Source of the DNA: Rhizophagus clarus
Lineage: Eukaryota > Glomeromycota > Glomeromycetes > Glomerales > Glomeraceae
Assembly: GCA_015698045.1 (NCBI GenBank)
Contig: BLAL01000319.1
Span: 1,488,001 to 1,552,000, forward strand
Length of the DNA: 64,000 bases
Reading direction: 5' to 3'
The notes beneath the pieces were generated by a model, which made no database searches, had not been told where the DNA came from, and saw only the letters and a list, made by a program, of their open reading frames with translations. Position 1 is the first letter of the stretch. Every line of letters starts with the position of its first letter. Positions 29,990-43,880 of this stretch are shown here, one piece after another. The position numbers were made by a program, and so were the translations under genes.

Positions 29990-30756
29990 CAATGTGTAAC
30001 GAAAAAAGTTGCCATCCTGAAAATAATTTTTTTTTGTATAATAAATATTAAATGCTTTCATTTTTTGCACCCCACATATTTTATTTAGCTTACTACTATT
30101 CTATTAAAATCATTCACATACAAAAAAGGGTCGTCTATTTGTATTTTCTCTCAACAATACCTTATAAATATATATTACACAAAATTAAAGTTCGATCTTA
30201 AATTGTTTATCATTATTTCTCAATATTAGTCCAATGTCACTTATTTAACAAAAAAAAAATATATCAGGGGGTAAGTATTTCTCTTCATATTATTGAATGT
30301 AATTTCAAAAGTTCAAATAAATAAATATTTTTAAGATAATTAAAATAATTACCCATTTAACTAAGAATTTTGCTATAATATGTGGGATAATGATCTTTAG
30401 CTTATTAAAAAGAGAAAACACTTTTATCATATAACAAATGGCCATTTTTATGTAAGAAAATTGCAGAAATGGCATTTTTTTACTATAAAATTCATTTACA
30501 GTAAAGATTAATATCTGTATTATTAACTGAAGGCTGAGGCTATTTTATAGAAAAATACATAAAGATTTTGCATATAATAAAAAAGTGAAATGAATTTATT
30601 TTAAAAAAAAATATCTGTAGAATAACTATTTTAAAGAGTTTGTATTTAATAATATATCTATCAAGCTCTCTAATAAAAATAGTTTTATTCAATTATCTTG
30701 GGTAGTCATTAAAAAATGCTACTTTTTATCGCGGCAACTTTTTTCGTTATACACTG
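29990..30756. mobile_element. Tc1/mariner-like non-autonomous element
   Basis: Terminal inverted repeats of about 24 bp, CAATGTGTAACGAAAAAAGTTGCC and GGCAACTTTTTTCGTTATACACTG, directly flanked by TA on both sides, as for Tc1/mariner (CAGTG-type ends, TA target). No transposase frame in the 767 bp. Confidence 0.75.
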
Positions 30757-31402
30757 TACTTTATTAACATAATAGATAGGATGGGGTTTCTATTACGTTC
30801 ATTTATAAAAAAAAATACTTCAAGACCTAAAGATCACAGTTCAGCCAGTTATCTGTATTCTCAAATTTACTCTTAACAGTGTAGTAAAAAATTCTAAGAA
30901 TACCAAAAATAAAAAGGAATAAGAGAATGAAAATAAAAAAAATATATACTAGAAATAAAATAAAACCTATTAACAATTAAAAATAGTTAAATATTATATA
31001 ATATTAGGTATTCAAGAGATAATCCATTTTTGTTTCATTTTTTAAATTAAATAAACTATTCTAATAATAACTTCAGTCTTACGATAAAAGATTTTATGTC
31101 TGACTTAATAAACTGGTTCTTCACTTAATGAAAGTTCTTCTTGTTGAAGGATCTAGATTTCAGTTAGCAGTTGATTTTTATTTCTTATTCTGATTGTTAA
31201 ATCCTAGACAGTACACAAAAAGTTTTTAAACAAATTCTAAAAAATTTCTGAAAAAATTTAAAAATTCTGGAAATTTATTTTTTTTGTCAAAGCATGTGAC
31301 TAGAATTAATAAATTTTACTGAAACTAATAAATTTTTTCAATTTTTTTTTTATCCTGATAGATCTAATTTTTTTTATCGTATTATTGATTTATTAATTTA
31401 TT
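30757..31402. other. AT-rich region, no gene recognised
   Basis: No frame or repeat of note. Confidence 0.4.
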
Positions 31403-32614
31403 ATGTCCTTATTACAATATGGCTTTAAACATCAAAAAATTAGTAATGATTTAACTCAAGAAAATAAACAAAATCCTGAAAATTATCAAAGAAATTTAAA
31501 AAATTCTAATTTTAATAAAACATTTAAAACAAATGATTATCTGAATTTTTATAGTTACATTATAATAGTAATAATAAATAAATGTTTTGTATATTATATA
31601 TTAAACATAAGATGAAAAATAAATTTGCTGTAAAAGGTGCAGCAAATATTTCAAAAAAGTCAGCAGTTAAAGAACATGCAAAATGTAAAGATCATACTGA
31701 TGCAGAAAAACTAGAAACAACATGTATTCAAATAGAATCTTTACAAAATCAAATTTTTTTATCTGATGCAAATATAAGATATATTATTGTTGTAATATGA
31801 GTTGTATATTTTTTATCAAAAAATAATTTATCCCTCTGACTTTTATCTTCCACTATTGAAATGATGAAAGAGTCTAATGATGACCCCTAAATGTGATTAT
31901 TAGAACCTCGTCATGATAATTGATATGATATCTACTATATTTACTAGTATTAAAATGGCCAAAGTGTACATGGTTACACTTATGTTACTTAGAGAAATTA
32001 TTCTCAAAGTATACAAAACAGTTATCTTAATGTGATATCATCATATTTAAGGGCCTTGTCTAATGGAACAATTACTTATACAAATGAAATTTCAGGGCGT
32101 AAATTTCTAATAGCAATAGCTAAAACTATTGAAGATTAAATCTGAAAAGAATTATCTGATGTTATGATATTTGGAATAATGATTGATGAAAGTACAAATA
32201 TTACAACAACTAAACATTTAGATATATACATTTTATATGTAACTAAACAAGGAATATTCAAAACTTGTTTCTTATATCTTTTACCTCTAATTTTTTTTTT
32301 TTTTTTTTTAATGATCTATATATGCTTTTATTGATATTTAGTTCATATATTATATAAACAATTTATCAGAAGTTATATCCATCCTGACCTGCAGAATTTG
32401 ATCATTAAAATACTTTTACCTTTAATTGAATATGATGCAAAAAATATTACAAATATTATAATTGATATTTTTTAAAAAAAAGGTATTCTATTTAAACTTG
32501 TGGCATTTGCTTCAAATGAAGCTTTTATTATGTTAGGAAAAAATGAAGGTATAGTAGCAAAACTTTCTAGAGTATATACTTATTCTTTAATTATAAATCA
32601 TTGTGTAGCATATA

Positions 32615-34984
32615 AAGATCCCGAACAATATATATATAGGTCAGATGAAAATTTCAAAATTTACTATGATCAATAAGCAAATTATTTTAGGTTCTGCTAA
32701 GCAAACTCTTATTATAACCTTTGAATTTTTTATTCTGCTAAGCAATTTTTTTTCTGACATATATAACTTTATTTAAGTATAAAAAAATAATTTTAATTAT
32801 AATAAATATATATATAGTAATAGTAAATTAATTTTTTATATTATTGCAAAAAAAAATTGTGAAATTAATTCACTAAATATTAATAAATTAATAATATAAA
32901 ATGATATACCAACTTCGGAATTTTTAATTTTAATATAATATTAATATACTATTGCTATTTTAAAAATAGTTTTAAAATTTGGAATTTTTTATAAATATTA
33001 TTATATTTAGATTTATAAAAATCAAAATATAAATTATTGCCAACCCTTATGAACAACTTCTTAAAGTTAACAAGTTGATTTAAAATAAAAAAAATTACAC
33101 TTTAAAATTAAAATCACTTAAACGATAAATAATTAAAAGTACAAAAATTGGCCGCATTCCACGAATATTAATCCAATCATTCTAAATTTTTATTACAATT
33201 AGATTCAACCTCGCTGAACAACTTTACTTAAGCAGAAAAAAGCGATTTCATTTGACCAAAGTGGTGAAATCATGCTCCGAAGTTGCAAAATGGGTTTTCG
33301 CAAAAAAATTAATAATACAAAAATAGCCAATACTTCACAAATATTAGTCCAATCATTATAAAAATTTATATACAGGTAGATTCGACATCACTGAACAACT
33401 TTTTAAACATAAAAAAGTAATTTCATTTGACCAAAGTGATGTTATTACGTCTTGAAGTTAAGAGAGAAAAAAAAAATTTTGGAGTTAGTACTGTATGGAA
33501 AACGTTTTATGTCAAAAGTCTGCTGATTTTCAACAGACCCCCTGTGATTTTTAGCAGGGAGTCTGCTGTTTTACAGCACACCCCCGCTGTTTTCTGCAGG
33601 TGCCTCTGCTGTTTTACAGCAGGTCCCCTGCTGTTATTGTAGCAAGTGATGTGTTGTACAAACAGATCAGCACAAAACTGCCTTTTGTAATAGTTTTACC
33701 AACTGGTTGGAAAATGATAACTAAATTTAGTAATTTATGGATAAATTTGGAAATTTTTGCAAACCTTCTGGTTTGTAGGATAAAAATTCAATTTTATCAC
33801 AAAAATATTGAATTTTACTTAAAATTAATTCTAGGCAAATAAATTAAATTTAAAAGCCATTTTATAAGTATAGAAATATTATTAAATTTAATTATAAGTA
33901 GAAAATAAACATGCAATTAGTAAATTCTTAAGAAAAATGAATACATGTTGCATTATGTGACATGATTTTTCTAAAATTAAAAGAGAATCTACTAATTGTA
34001 CAATGACATTTATTTTCTGCTAACTAAATTTAACACTATTTCAATATTTTATGAAATGTCTTGAATTTAAATTTATAAAAATTTGTTTATCTAACATTAA
34101 TTTTTAAATGAAGTTTGTTTAATGTTTTTTGTGATAAAATTGAATTTTTATCCTAAAATCAAAATATTCACAAAAATTTTCAAATTTATTCATGAACTAC
34201 TAAATTTAGTTATAATTTTCCAACCGGTTGGTAAAACTATTGCAAAAGGCAGTTTGTTTGTACAACCCATCACCTGCTACAATAACAGCAGGGGACTTGC
34301 TATAAAATAACGGGACACTTGCAGAAAACAGTAGAGAGTATGCTGTAAAACAGCAGACTCCCTGCTAAAAATCATAGGGGGTCTGTTGAAAATCAGCAAA
34401 CTTTTGACATAGAACAGTTTGCCATAGTACTGTTTAAAAAATATAATTATTTTCACAAATATTATACTTAGAATCATAAAAATTGAAATACAAATACTTT
34501 TTACAACTACTGAACAATTTACTTAAACATAAAAAGGTAATTTCATTTGTCCAAAATTCATTTTATATATGAGTAAAATTAGCAAACAAAAAATAAGAAT
34601 ATGAGAATATTATTATAAAAACATGATTTTTTTTTATAAATATTAAATACAATATTGTATTTATAAAATTAAAATGTGTAAAATAATAGAAAAGAAGTAT
34701 CAGTTTAAAAAATTTTTTGTAAAAAAATTTTTTTTTATATATATGTGAAATTAAAATTTTCTCTTTATATATATATGAAAATCTTTGTTATACGAATAAG
34801 AGGTTCTGCTATGCAAATATAATTACTGAGCTGAAATAAAAATAAGTTCAACTACGCATTTAAATATCTAACCAACTAAAATTTTATATTAAAATAAGCA
34901 AATAAAAGTCTTACATAGGGTTTTTTTTTATATGATCATTAAGCAAATTCAAATCTAACATATTTATATATTATTTGGAATCCT
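32615..34984. mobile_element. 2.37-kb non-autonomous hAT-like element inside the hAT pseudogene
   Basis: Starts AAGATCCCGAACAATATATA and ends TATATTATTTGGAATCCT (inverted). AGCATATA is duplicated exactly at 32607-32614 and 34985-34992, and the transposase homology resumes across it. Interior is non-coding apart from a large palindrome. Confidence 0.85.
33488..34437. mobile_element. Large palindromic (fold-back) element
   Basis: Arms of roughly 450 bp: left arm starts AGTACTGTATGGAAAACG, right arm ends GTTTGCCATAGTACTGT. Each holds several CTGCTGTTTTACAGCAG hairpins and ACCAACTGGTTGG/CCAACCGGTTGG. Nearly the whole element can pair with itself. Nested in the hAT-like element. Confidence 0.8.
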
Positions 34985-36090
34985 AGCATATAGGTTAGCT
35001 TTAGTATGTAAAGATGCAAGAAAAGAAATAGAATTTTATAAGAAAGCTAAATTATTAGTTAAAAAAATTTATGGTTATTTCAAAAATTTATGTTCATGTA
35101 TTTAACAATTAGAAAAAATTCAGGATCTTCTGGATTGTTCAATTTTAAAAATAAAAAGATTATACAAGATATATTAGCTTGCATGGTATGATACTATTAA
35201 AAATATTTGTAATTTAATTCCTGCATTACTTAGAATTTTTAAAGACGCAAAAAATGATGGAAAGCATGAATTATATATTAAATTAACATCATAGAGAATG
35301 TTGGCATTTTTATATTTTTTTTATGATATTTTAGAACATGTAACACAGTTGAGTAAGTTTTTCCAAAAACGAAATTTAAGATTTTCTGATATAGATTTAA
35401 TGATACAAGTTACGATTAATTCTATTCAAAAGGAGTATTTAATGGAAGATCAATCACAAAAATTTGGAAAGATTTATCAATGAAACTAATCTATTTGGAA
35501 ATAATTCAGTTGAATTATAGGTTATAACTTTTTTTTTACTGAACAAGATTATAATGAATTCTTAATGGACACATATAGCTATTCAATAAGTATACTTTCT
35601 AACTTTTATGAAAATATTAAATCTACAAGAATGGCCAAAAAACTCCTAAGATTTACTATTTTTTGGAGATGATGAATTGAAAAATTTATTAGAATATTAT
35701 GAACATCTGAATATTCATGATAATGTTCAATGCTCACCACTCTTTAATGTTAATAAATATAAACAAGAATAGGTAGGATTTAAATTAATCATTAGCAATA
35801 ATCTTTCTTTTAAAATATAGATATAATTCTTTTCCTATTAATTCAAGATTATAATGATATATTCCTAAATATCATCAAATTGATTCAATTGATATATTGT
35901 ATTCTCTTTTCAAGTGTAAAGTGTGAACGTGGTTTCAGTAGACAAAATCAAATTAAAACTAAAACAGAAACTCCTTGATAACAGATACTTTAGATAAGTT
36001 GATGCATATCTTTTTAGAAGGGTCAGAAAGTTCAAAATTTAACTATAATCATGCATATATTATCTGGAGTAATTAAAAGAGACGTATTGG

Positions 36091-36719
36091 TATTGAGAAA
36101 TAACTGGTTTCTATTAACCAAATAATGAAATAAAGGAGTATTAGATTGTTGTTAACAATTCACCATAAAATTTATTTAATAATGTATCTACCTATAGTAA
36201 CAATAGTACATCTAAACTTTTTTTCTTTAATAATAAATATTTTCTGGTATAATATATTATCATGAGATTTTGAATTTTGCTATTTTTTGTTGCGGCTTAG
36301 AAGTAAAAAAAAAAAATAAATAAATTTCTGACATTGGCAAAATTTACCAGAAATCTGTAGTGTTATATTCAAAAAAATTTTGAGTTTAAATAATTTTACC
36401 AGATTTATTGAAAACTCATCAGAAAATCTGACAAAATTTAAATAGATTTTATGCACTAATTCTTTATTTAATTATTATTGCCAATTTTTAGATTTATTTT
36501 TATTTGAATGGTATAAACAGATAATTCACTTTTACACATATTAAATCTCATATGAAAGAAAAGAAGCTTTTCATAAGACAACTACTATTTCTAAAAGTCA
36601 AAACTGGTTTTGACCTTTTACTAAATTCTGGTAATAAAAGAAGAAGATAATAATAAATAATATAATTACATTTTTTTAATATTGTAAATTAGACTTTATA
36701 CTATACTTGTATTCAAAAT
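36091..36719. other. AT-rich spacer, no gene recognised
   Basis: No frame or repeat of note. Confidence 0.4.
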
Positions 36720-37255
36720 TAATTTCGTATTACAGAATTACGTAATTCCGTAATTCTGTAATTATTAAGTAATTTATTAGGAAAGATCCAAATTCCGTAT
36801 TTAATTTCGGATTCCGTATTTAATTTCGTATTACGAAAATATTTGGCCACAATTAACCTAAATTTTGGTCGAATTATATTTAAAAATTTAGTAAACCATA
36901 ACTCTGCAACTAGTTATCCGATTTTGATGAACTTACCGTCATTCGATTCGTCTCATCGAGACGAATCTAATGATAATAAGAACGTAAAGATCCAATCACT
37001 AGATCGTGCTCCGACACCAATAATCATTAAATATTTGCAGTGAGATAACTTCGTCAATATCGATGCTAGAATGCTGCAATACATATCATTAGATTCATCT
37101 TGATAAGACGAATCGAATGAGAGTAAGATCGTTAAAATCGGATCACTGGATCCGGAAATATTCATACTTCCGTACTGTTACACAAATTTTAGAATTTTGG
37201 AGTGTATAATTACGGATTTACGTAATTTAGATTTCGGATTTGCCAATTGAATTTC
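36720..37255. repeat. Palindromic repeat with ATTACGTAATTCCG ends and CGTCTCATCGAGACG hairpins
   Basis: Left end rich in TTTCGTATTACGAAAA and ATTACGTAATTCCGTAAT, right end in TTACGGATTTACGTAATTT. The interior has two inverted copies of CATTCGATTCGTCTCATCGAGACGAATC. The two small opposing ORFs read the same palindrome and share FDSS..DESND. A MITE-like unit. Confidence 0.6.
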
Positions 37256-40200
37256 GGAAACAACTATACTTTATACTGAAATCATTATACTTTTCTTTTT
37301 TTTAACTCTAGTCTTCAATTGTTATATATATATTTTTTTTATATATATTTTAGGATAACTCTTTATTAATAAATATATAGTAGTGTCAAATTTTCTTTTT
37401 TATTTACTCAGGGGATATGCAAAATAGGCTGTACAATTTTTCTTCTTAAAAGAAAGTTGGAATTTGGTTCAGTAGAATTTATCTAATTTGTTGGGTAACT
37501 GTTTGTTTTTTTAATATCTTTCTAACTTTTAGTTAATTTAATGCAAAATTAAACTGAGGATTTACCTTTTCAGAGATATTCAACATTAACGTTATTTTAT
37601 CTTAAATGTAAAAATGTAAAAAATGTATATTACTATATATTTTTTTTATTTTTTTTTTAAAAAAATATCAAATTTACCTAAAATATAAATATAACTAGGG
37701 TTCTTAATCAAATTGAGTAAAATTGATTATTAATTAAATTAATTAATTAATCATAAGTTTTCAGTCTCAAATAAAATTGAACTAATTTTGATTGATATTT
37801 AATTGATCAAATTTACTTAAATTGATTGATCAATTTATCTATACTAATCAATCTTAATAATATGATGCAATATTTATATATTATTATATAAGATGAATAT
37901 ATATTTAGTTAATAGTATAATATTTATACAATAATAGTACTATTATAAAATAAGATGAATATATCTAAGGATTTTTTTGAACCAAAATGACTATTAATGA
38001 TTAAATTTTTTTAATATTAAGTTAATTCATAATATATTAAATATAATGTATAATATGAAATATTTGTACAGCATAAATAATAATTTTAACAGAGCTATAA
38101 TATAATAATATCAGATATATAATATAATGAATAAATATAAAAAAAAGTTTTTTTTTATTTGAATTATCAAATTAAACATATAGTATTTATATTAAATATT
38201 ATAAAAAAGAATTTAAAAGTCATTTTTTGTACATTTTATTTATAATTATTAATTTAAAAAAGAATTATATAAATAAAATATCAAATAAGAATAAAAAACA
38301 TAAATAAATATTCAAACATTATCATGTTAATTTACTCTTATTTTTATTATAGTAATAGATTAAAGATCATAAAAAGTGATATCAAGGTAAAAGTCTGATA
38401 TTTTGTATTTGAATTGAATTTTTACTTTATATGTATTTATTATTATTTATAATCTAAAAATAATAGCTTAGGTTCAAATAATTCTTTTATATAATTTAAT
38501 AAGATTAAAATTTAGAAATAAAATTTAATAAAATTTAATAAATTTTATAGAATTAATTAATAATCAATCAATTTTAAGTTGATTGTCTTTTTTATTTGAT
38601 TGAGTTATAAAATCAATTAAGAAATCAATTGCATATGATCAATTCTGGTAAATTGATTTTTATCAATTATGTACAGTATTTATATGATCGATTAAAATAT
38701 CAAATCATTAATTGAGACTTTTTTTATTAATTAAATACACTATATATGATTTTATAAAAATTAACATAATTTGCAAAAACTTAATATTATAATATATTGC
38801 TAAATTTTGTTTAATTTACTAAAACTTAAATTATGACCTTAAGTTAAATTTGGTTTAATTTACTAAAATCCAAATATGATATACTGTATATCAAAGATAT
38901 TCAAAGTTTTATTTGTAAGATGTTTAATACTTAGTGATATAATTAATAATTTTAGTAATTTTTTTATATTTCAAATAAAAATATTTTCAAATGAAAATAA
39001 TTTTTAATTAATTAATATATTTAATGTTTTAAGAAATATTGCAAAAGAGTTTTATTTATCTATATTTTCATTTTTTTAAAATTTATAAAACAAATAATAC
39101 AAATAAAAAATAATCAATTTTTATAATAAATAAAAATAATGCAGATAAATTAAAAATCATTATATTTATTATATTTAAAAATTCAACTATCATGATAATA
39201 AAATATAAAAAATTAATTAAAGCTATTAAATTTACTAATTATAAAAAATAATAAATATTAATTTATTTATATTATTCTTATAAACAAATATAAATTAAAT
39301 AATTGATATTATTTTTTATAAATTATAATTAATTTTTAAAATCAAAAATACATATTTATAAATATTAAAAAAAGTATTTACATTTAAAATAGAAATATAT
39401 ACTTATTATTATGAAAATATAATGAACATTATTTTTATTTAAAAAATAAACCTAAATATTAATAAAACTATAATTTTTTAAAAAAATTATAAAATCTAAA
39501 ATAATTTGAAAAATTTATATTAATATATATAATATAAATAATAAAAAAAAAATTAGTAAATATTTATGATATATTTTTTAGTAATATTAAGTTCATTAAT
39601 TATATAAAAAATTTGTAGAAAATTCAACTACAAATAAAATGAAAATAAATGTTAAATAAAACTTATTTTTAAATTAAAAAATTCAGATATTTTAATAAAA
39701 GAAAAATATTTATTTATAATATTTTTTAAAAATATATTAAAAAATTCTTAAAAAATATTATTTAAGATTTGGTAATTAATTTTAAAAATCTACTAATTAT
39801 ATAATATAAAAGATAAACAATAATAAATATATTGATAAGATATATAAAAAGAAAATAATATAATAATAATATGAAAATAAGATTTATAAATAGTAGAAAA
39901 AAGAACCTAAATTTCCATTTCATAAGAATTTAACTGAACTAAAATTTAAGATAATAAAGTTAATATTAATCATAAGATAATTTAATTACTGATTTGCATA
40001 TAATTGATATAATTTACATAGTAAAATATGGTAATATGTTAATTAATAAAAAAAATGTTGTTTGAAATCTCTGTTTCCCCAAGAGACAATAACATCAAAT
40101 ACATACATAATTTCAAAAAAACTTATTGCAACTGGTATTATTATGTTAAAACTTTATTAATATGATCATATTTATATGATTTGTTTATTATTTTTTAGAG

Positions 40201-41018
40201 AAAAAACTCAAGATAATTATTCCTGTTTTGAAATTATATTAAACATAATAAAAGTCCTTTATTATTTATATATTTTATTATATTCATATTTTTTACAAAC
40301 TGGACATATTTGTAAAAGAAAGGGAGATATAGTAGTGTGTAATGTTATTAAAAATGTAATAGTTGACAAAAATAATAATAAAAAAAGGTCTTATAAGCAT
40401 TAAAAAAAAATTATAAGGTAAAAATTGTTTATACTATAGAAGCAAAATATTATGAAATCTCTGTTTTCTACATATAAAACTTTATAAACTGCAGAGAAAA
40501 AAACTTTTTATAAAAAAATTTTTTTTTCTAAGTTCTTAAATATATATTGCAGATGTTAAATTACGCAATTGTATAACAATATAGTTGCATTTTATTTGAT
40601 ATAAAAATATGATTAACATGACTTATATATAAATGTTGCGCCACATTTTATTATATAAATTCTATCGATTACATGCAGATCAGCAATTAAAAATGTTAAA
40701 ATTTATCTAATCAAACAAAAAAAATGATAAGAAAGAAAAAGAAAATAATTTATTGTTGAAACCATTTAAAAGATATATTAAAAATAATTGTAAAATATAG
40801 GATATTAGTATAGATTTAAAAAAAAAATATAATAATAAAAATTATTTTATAAATAATAAAAAAATAGGTATAATAAATAATTTTTTTTATTAAGATAATT
40901 TATCAATAATACATAATATTATAGATAAATTAAATTTACTTATATGATTATATTAAAATTTTAGGTATTATTATTTTAAAAATTTTAATAGGATTTTACT
41001 TACTTTTAATAAAAATCT
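37256..41018. other. Long AT-rich region, no gene recognised
   Basis: Very AT-rich; AATTGATTGATCAATTT-type repeats at 37690-38750. A 75-codon open frame at 40176-40403 shows no family likeness. Confidence 0.5.
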
Positions 41019-41466
41019 TTAAAAATTTAAAATAATAGATACAGGTTTATTTCCTTTTCTGATACAATCAACTAGTGGACCCGTATATTTCCATAAAGCA
41101 TTTTTCATACGAATTAAACGCTTCTCTTCTGCACATAAAGCAGATTCTTCTTTCTGGTGTTTGAGTTGTTTACTAACATTTTCAATATTTCTTATCATAA
41201 CAACATCGTCATTTCTTACACCACATTGGAAACTGATATAGAATATTATTATAGACATCCATCAAAGGGTGCATGAGGATTTAATACACGTGATCAAGGA
41301 TATACTGTATCAGATTGTACTGCCGAAGAATTGAAAGCAGTTTTATATTTTCAGAATAAACTGGACTATACATCCAACCTTCTTTCAAAAGAAAGACTTT
41401 GTCTGATTCGATATATGAACAATGCGTAACCTTATTACTTGATTTTGCAGAACCTATGATTCCCAT
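41019..41466 (-). CDS. Small hypothetical gene fragment
   Basis: Two adjacent open stretches on minus, 41466-41281 (starts MGIIGSAKSSNKV) and 41258-41019 (RMKNALWKYTGPLVDCIRKGNKP), separated by 22 bp in another frame, perhaps two exons or one broken gene. Higher GC than the surroundings suggests real coding origin. No family recognised. Confidence 0.35.
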
Positions 41467-41849
41467 TTTTCATTTAATCTCAATTATGCAATATCGAAAC
41501 TCTTGTTATCATCACTAATTTTTTCTGTTTCTATAAAAATAACAGTTCAGAAATGGTAGCTCTCTAGTAACTTTTATATATAAATAAATAGGCAATACTA
41601 TATGACAATCCATTATCATGATGACTCTATCACGTGATTTAATAAAATTTTTGATTTAATTCACTATTTTAATATTAGTAATTTTTTTAATAAAAAATTT
41701 TTTTACATTTTATTTGATTTATTTTTTAAACAATACTTTATTTATTATTGATTTAAAAGTACATGTTTTATTAATTAAGTAAAAAAGATATTGTTAAACT
41801 TATATTTATCAAAAGTCAAGCTTATATGTTTTTTAATAGGAATATGTTA

Positions 41850-42870
41850 ATAAAAATCAAAAACAGCAATAAAAAGAACAAAAAATGCAATTGGAATAAA
41901 GAATAACAAAAGAAATAAAAGATAAATAAAAAGAATAAGGAAGAATAAAGAGAAACAAAGAATCAAAGAAAGGAAAATAAAAGAAGGAAATGAAAAAAAG
42001 AAATAAAATGAATAAAAGAATGAAAAATAAATGAAAACAATAAAAGAGGATAAAAGAAAAAAGCAAATAAAGAAGTAAATGAAGAGGGACGAAAAAAAGA
42101 ATTAAAGAAAAAGAACAAGAAAAAAACACGAAGAAAGAGGAACAGAATTATAGAAAAAGGAGTGAAGAAAAAGAATAAAATTATGAAAAAAAGAAGTGAA
42201 AAGAAACAAAAAAAAAACTAATAAAAGGAAATGAAAAAGAAATAATAAAAGGAGAATAGAAAAAGAAAGATAAACCAGAACAAAAAAGAAATAAAAAAGA
42301 ATCAAAAAGAAAATAAAAGAGAAATGAAACAAATAAAAGGGAAGTAAAAGAGAATAAAAAATAAAAGGATAAGTAAATAATAATAAAAGAAAAAGGAAAA
42401 ATAAAAAGAGCAAAGATAATGAAAGAAGAAAGTTAAGACAAAAAAAAAGAAAAAATGAAGTAAGGATAAAAAAAATGTAATAAAAAAATAGGCAAAAAAA
42501 TATGACAAAGTAATAGGATGAAAAGAACAAAAAATGAAAAGAAAAATAGGGATAAAAAGGAATAAAAAAAATAAATTAGGAATAAGAAAATAAAAATGTA
42601 ATGAAAATAATGTAATGAAAAGAAATGAAGATAAAGAAAGGAAAAAGATAAAAATAAGGAAACAAAACAAAAGAATAAAGGAGAACTAAAGTCAGAAATA
42701 AGAAAGAATAAAGATAAAAAAAAAATGAAAGGAAAAGTGAATGAAAATAAAAAATAAATAAAAGGAAGGAGAAATTAAAATCAAAAATCCATAAGAAAGA
42801 AATAAATAACATTAGTAAAAATAAGATAAATTAAAAATAAAATAAAAAAGAAAGAAAAAAAGAAAGAAAA
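41850..42870 (+). repeat. About 1 kb polypurine (A/G) tract
   Basis: Plus strand is nearly all A and G (AAAGAAATAAAAG, AAAGGAAAAAG words) with few pyrimidines for 1 kb. The long minus-strand frames here are Phe/Leu/Ser-rich translations of the tract and not genes. Confidence 0.8.
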
Positions 42871-43129
42871 TATACCTTAATTGTGAAACTAAAAGATTCT
42901 AAAGATCTAAAAAAAAGAAATTAAACATCAGTTATATAAACTGATTTACTGATTATTTAATTAATAATCTTTTTTTTTAAATAATTATTTTTTTAAAAAA
43001 AAAAAAATTTTTTTTTTCTATTAATTTTCAAATAAGAAAAGATAAAAAAAAAAGTCAGAAGTCATAACTTAAAAATTGACGTATAAAAAAAGGGGTAGTT
43101 TTTATTTTTTTAAAAGTAAAAAAAAATAT

Positions 43130-43880
43130 TTTTCTTTTTTTTTTTTTGTAAGATGCTAAACAAATACTATGAACTGAATTCTAGAATTAAAGTAAATGAA
43201 GAGAAAAGGTCAACTTCATTATTAATAAAAATGTTTTTAATATTTCTTTTTTTTTTTTATAGGTTGCCAGATGAATATCACAAACTGGACTCTAAAATTA
43301 AGGTAAATGGAGAAAAAAGGTTAATTTCATTATTAATAAAATATTTCTAATATTTCTTCTTTTCTTTTTTATAGATTGCCAGATTAATATTATAAAATAA
43401 CTCTAGAATTAAGGTAAATGAAGAGAAAAGGTCAACTTTATTATTAATAGAAATATTTTTAATATTCCTTTTCTTTTTTTATAGATTGCTAGACTCTTGG
43501 TGATAGGATAAATCAGTACTTATATGATAAAGGTAGTGTAGAGAACTAAAAGTTATATACTTGTAATAAAAAACATTTTACCATTTTTTTTTTATAAAAT
43601 GTTCTTTAATAATAGGACAAGTCTAAAATCTAAACTTACGTGAAGATAATATAAGAGGAAGACTAGGATTATGAATTTTCTTAGTAATATTAAAGAAACA
43701 TACTAGTATTTCTTATTTGCTTTATTTTAGATTACCAGACTTTTGGATAAATCCAGATTTAAAATATTTGTAAACTTGAGAGAAATCAAAAGAAAAAGGA
43801 TTTTTTTTAATATATTAAAGAAACACACTAATATTTTTTGTTATTTATTTTTTAGGTTGCTAGATTTTTAGTTAATAAAA
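43130..43880 (+). repeat. Exon-like tandem array, second locus
   Basis: Repeats of a T-rich tract ending ATAG or TTAG, a block such as GTTGCCAGATGAATATCACA... (43263-43302, 40 nt; 43375-43413, 39 nt), then GTAAATGAAGAG. Further degenerate blocks near 43483, 43730 and 43856, and GGTTGCTGGACAAAACTT at 44335. The block translates to LPDEYHKLDSKIK, close to the blocks at 18121 and following. Confidence 0.6.

Larger units (their letters stand above)
31403..36090 (+). pseudogene. hAT transposase of the ZMYM/DUF4371 type, decayed and split
   Basis: Pieces in order on plus. 31403-31800: N-terminal region with a TTF-like zinc segment (SAVKEHAKCKDHTDAE). About 32080-32280: MIFGIMIDESTNITTTKHLD, the first catalytic Asp region. 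32480-32606: LVAFASNEAFIMLGK and NHCVA. After the insertion, 34985-35483: RLALVCKDARKEI and WYDTIKNICNL. Near 35910-35970: CERGFSRQNQIKTKT, the C-terminal dimerisation signature. Many in-frame stops and frameshifts. It is a different hAT branch from the BED-finger genes at 8685 and 44696. A live protein would cut and paste its element. Confidence 0.75.

Noticed and set aside
33427..34477. Small ORFs in the palindrome (for example 33427-33642 and 34277-34477)
   Set aside because: They are the two arms of the same palindrome translated, with no known domain.
36843..37165. Opposing 66- and 70-codon ORFs
   Set aside because: Both read the palindromic hairpin repeat.
41857..42812. Long Phe/Leu-rich minus ORFs
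   Set aside because: They translate a low-complexity polypurine tract and would be false membrane proteins.
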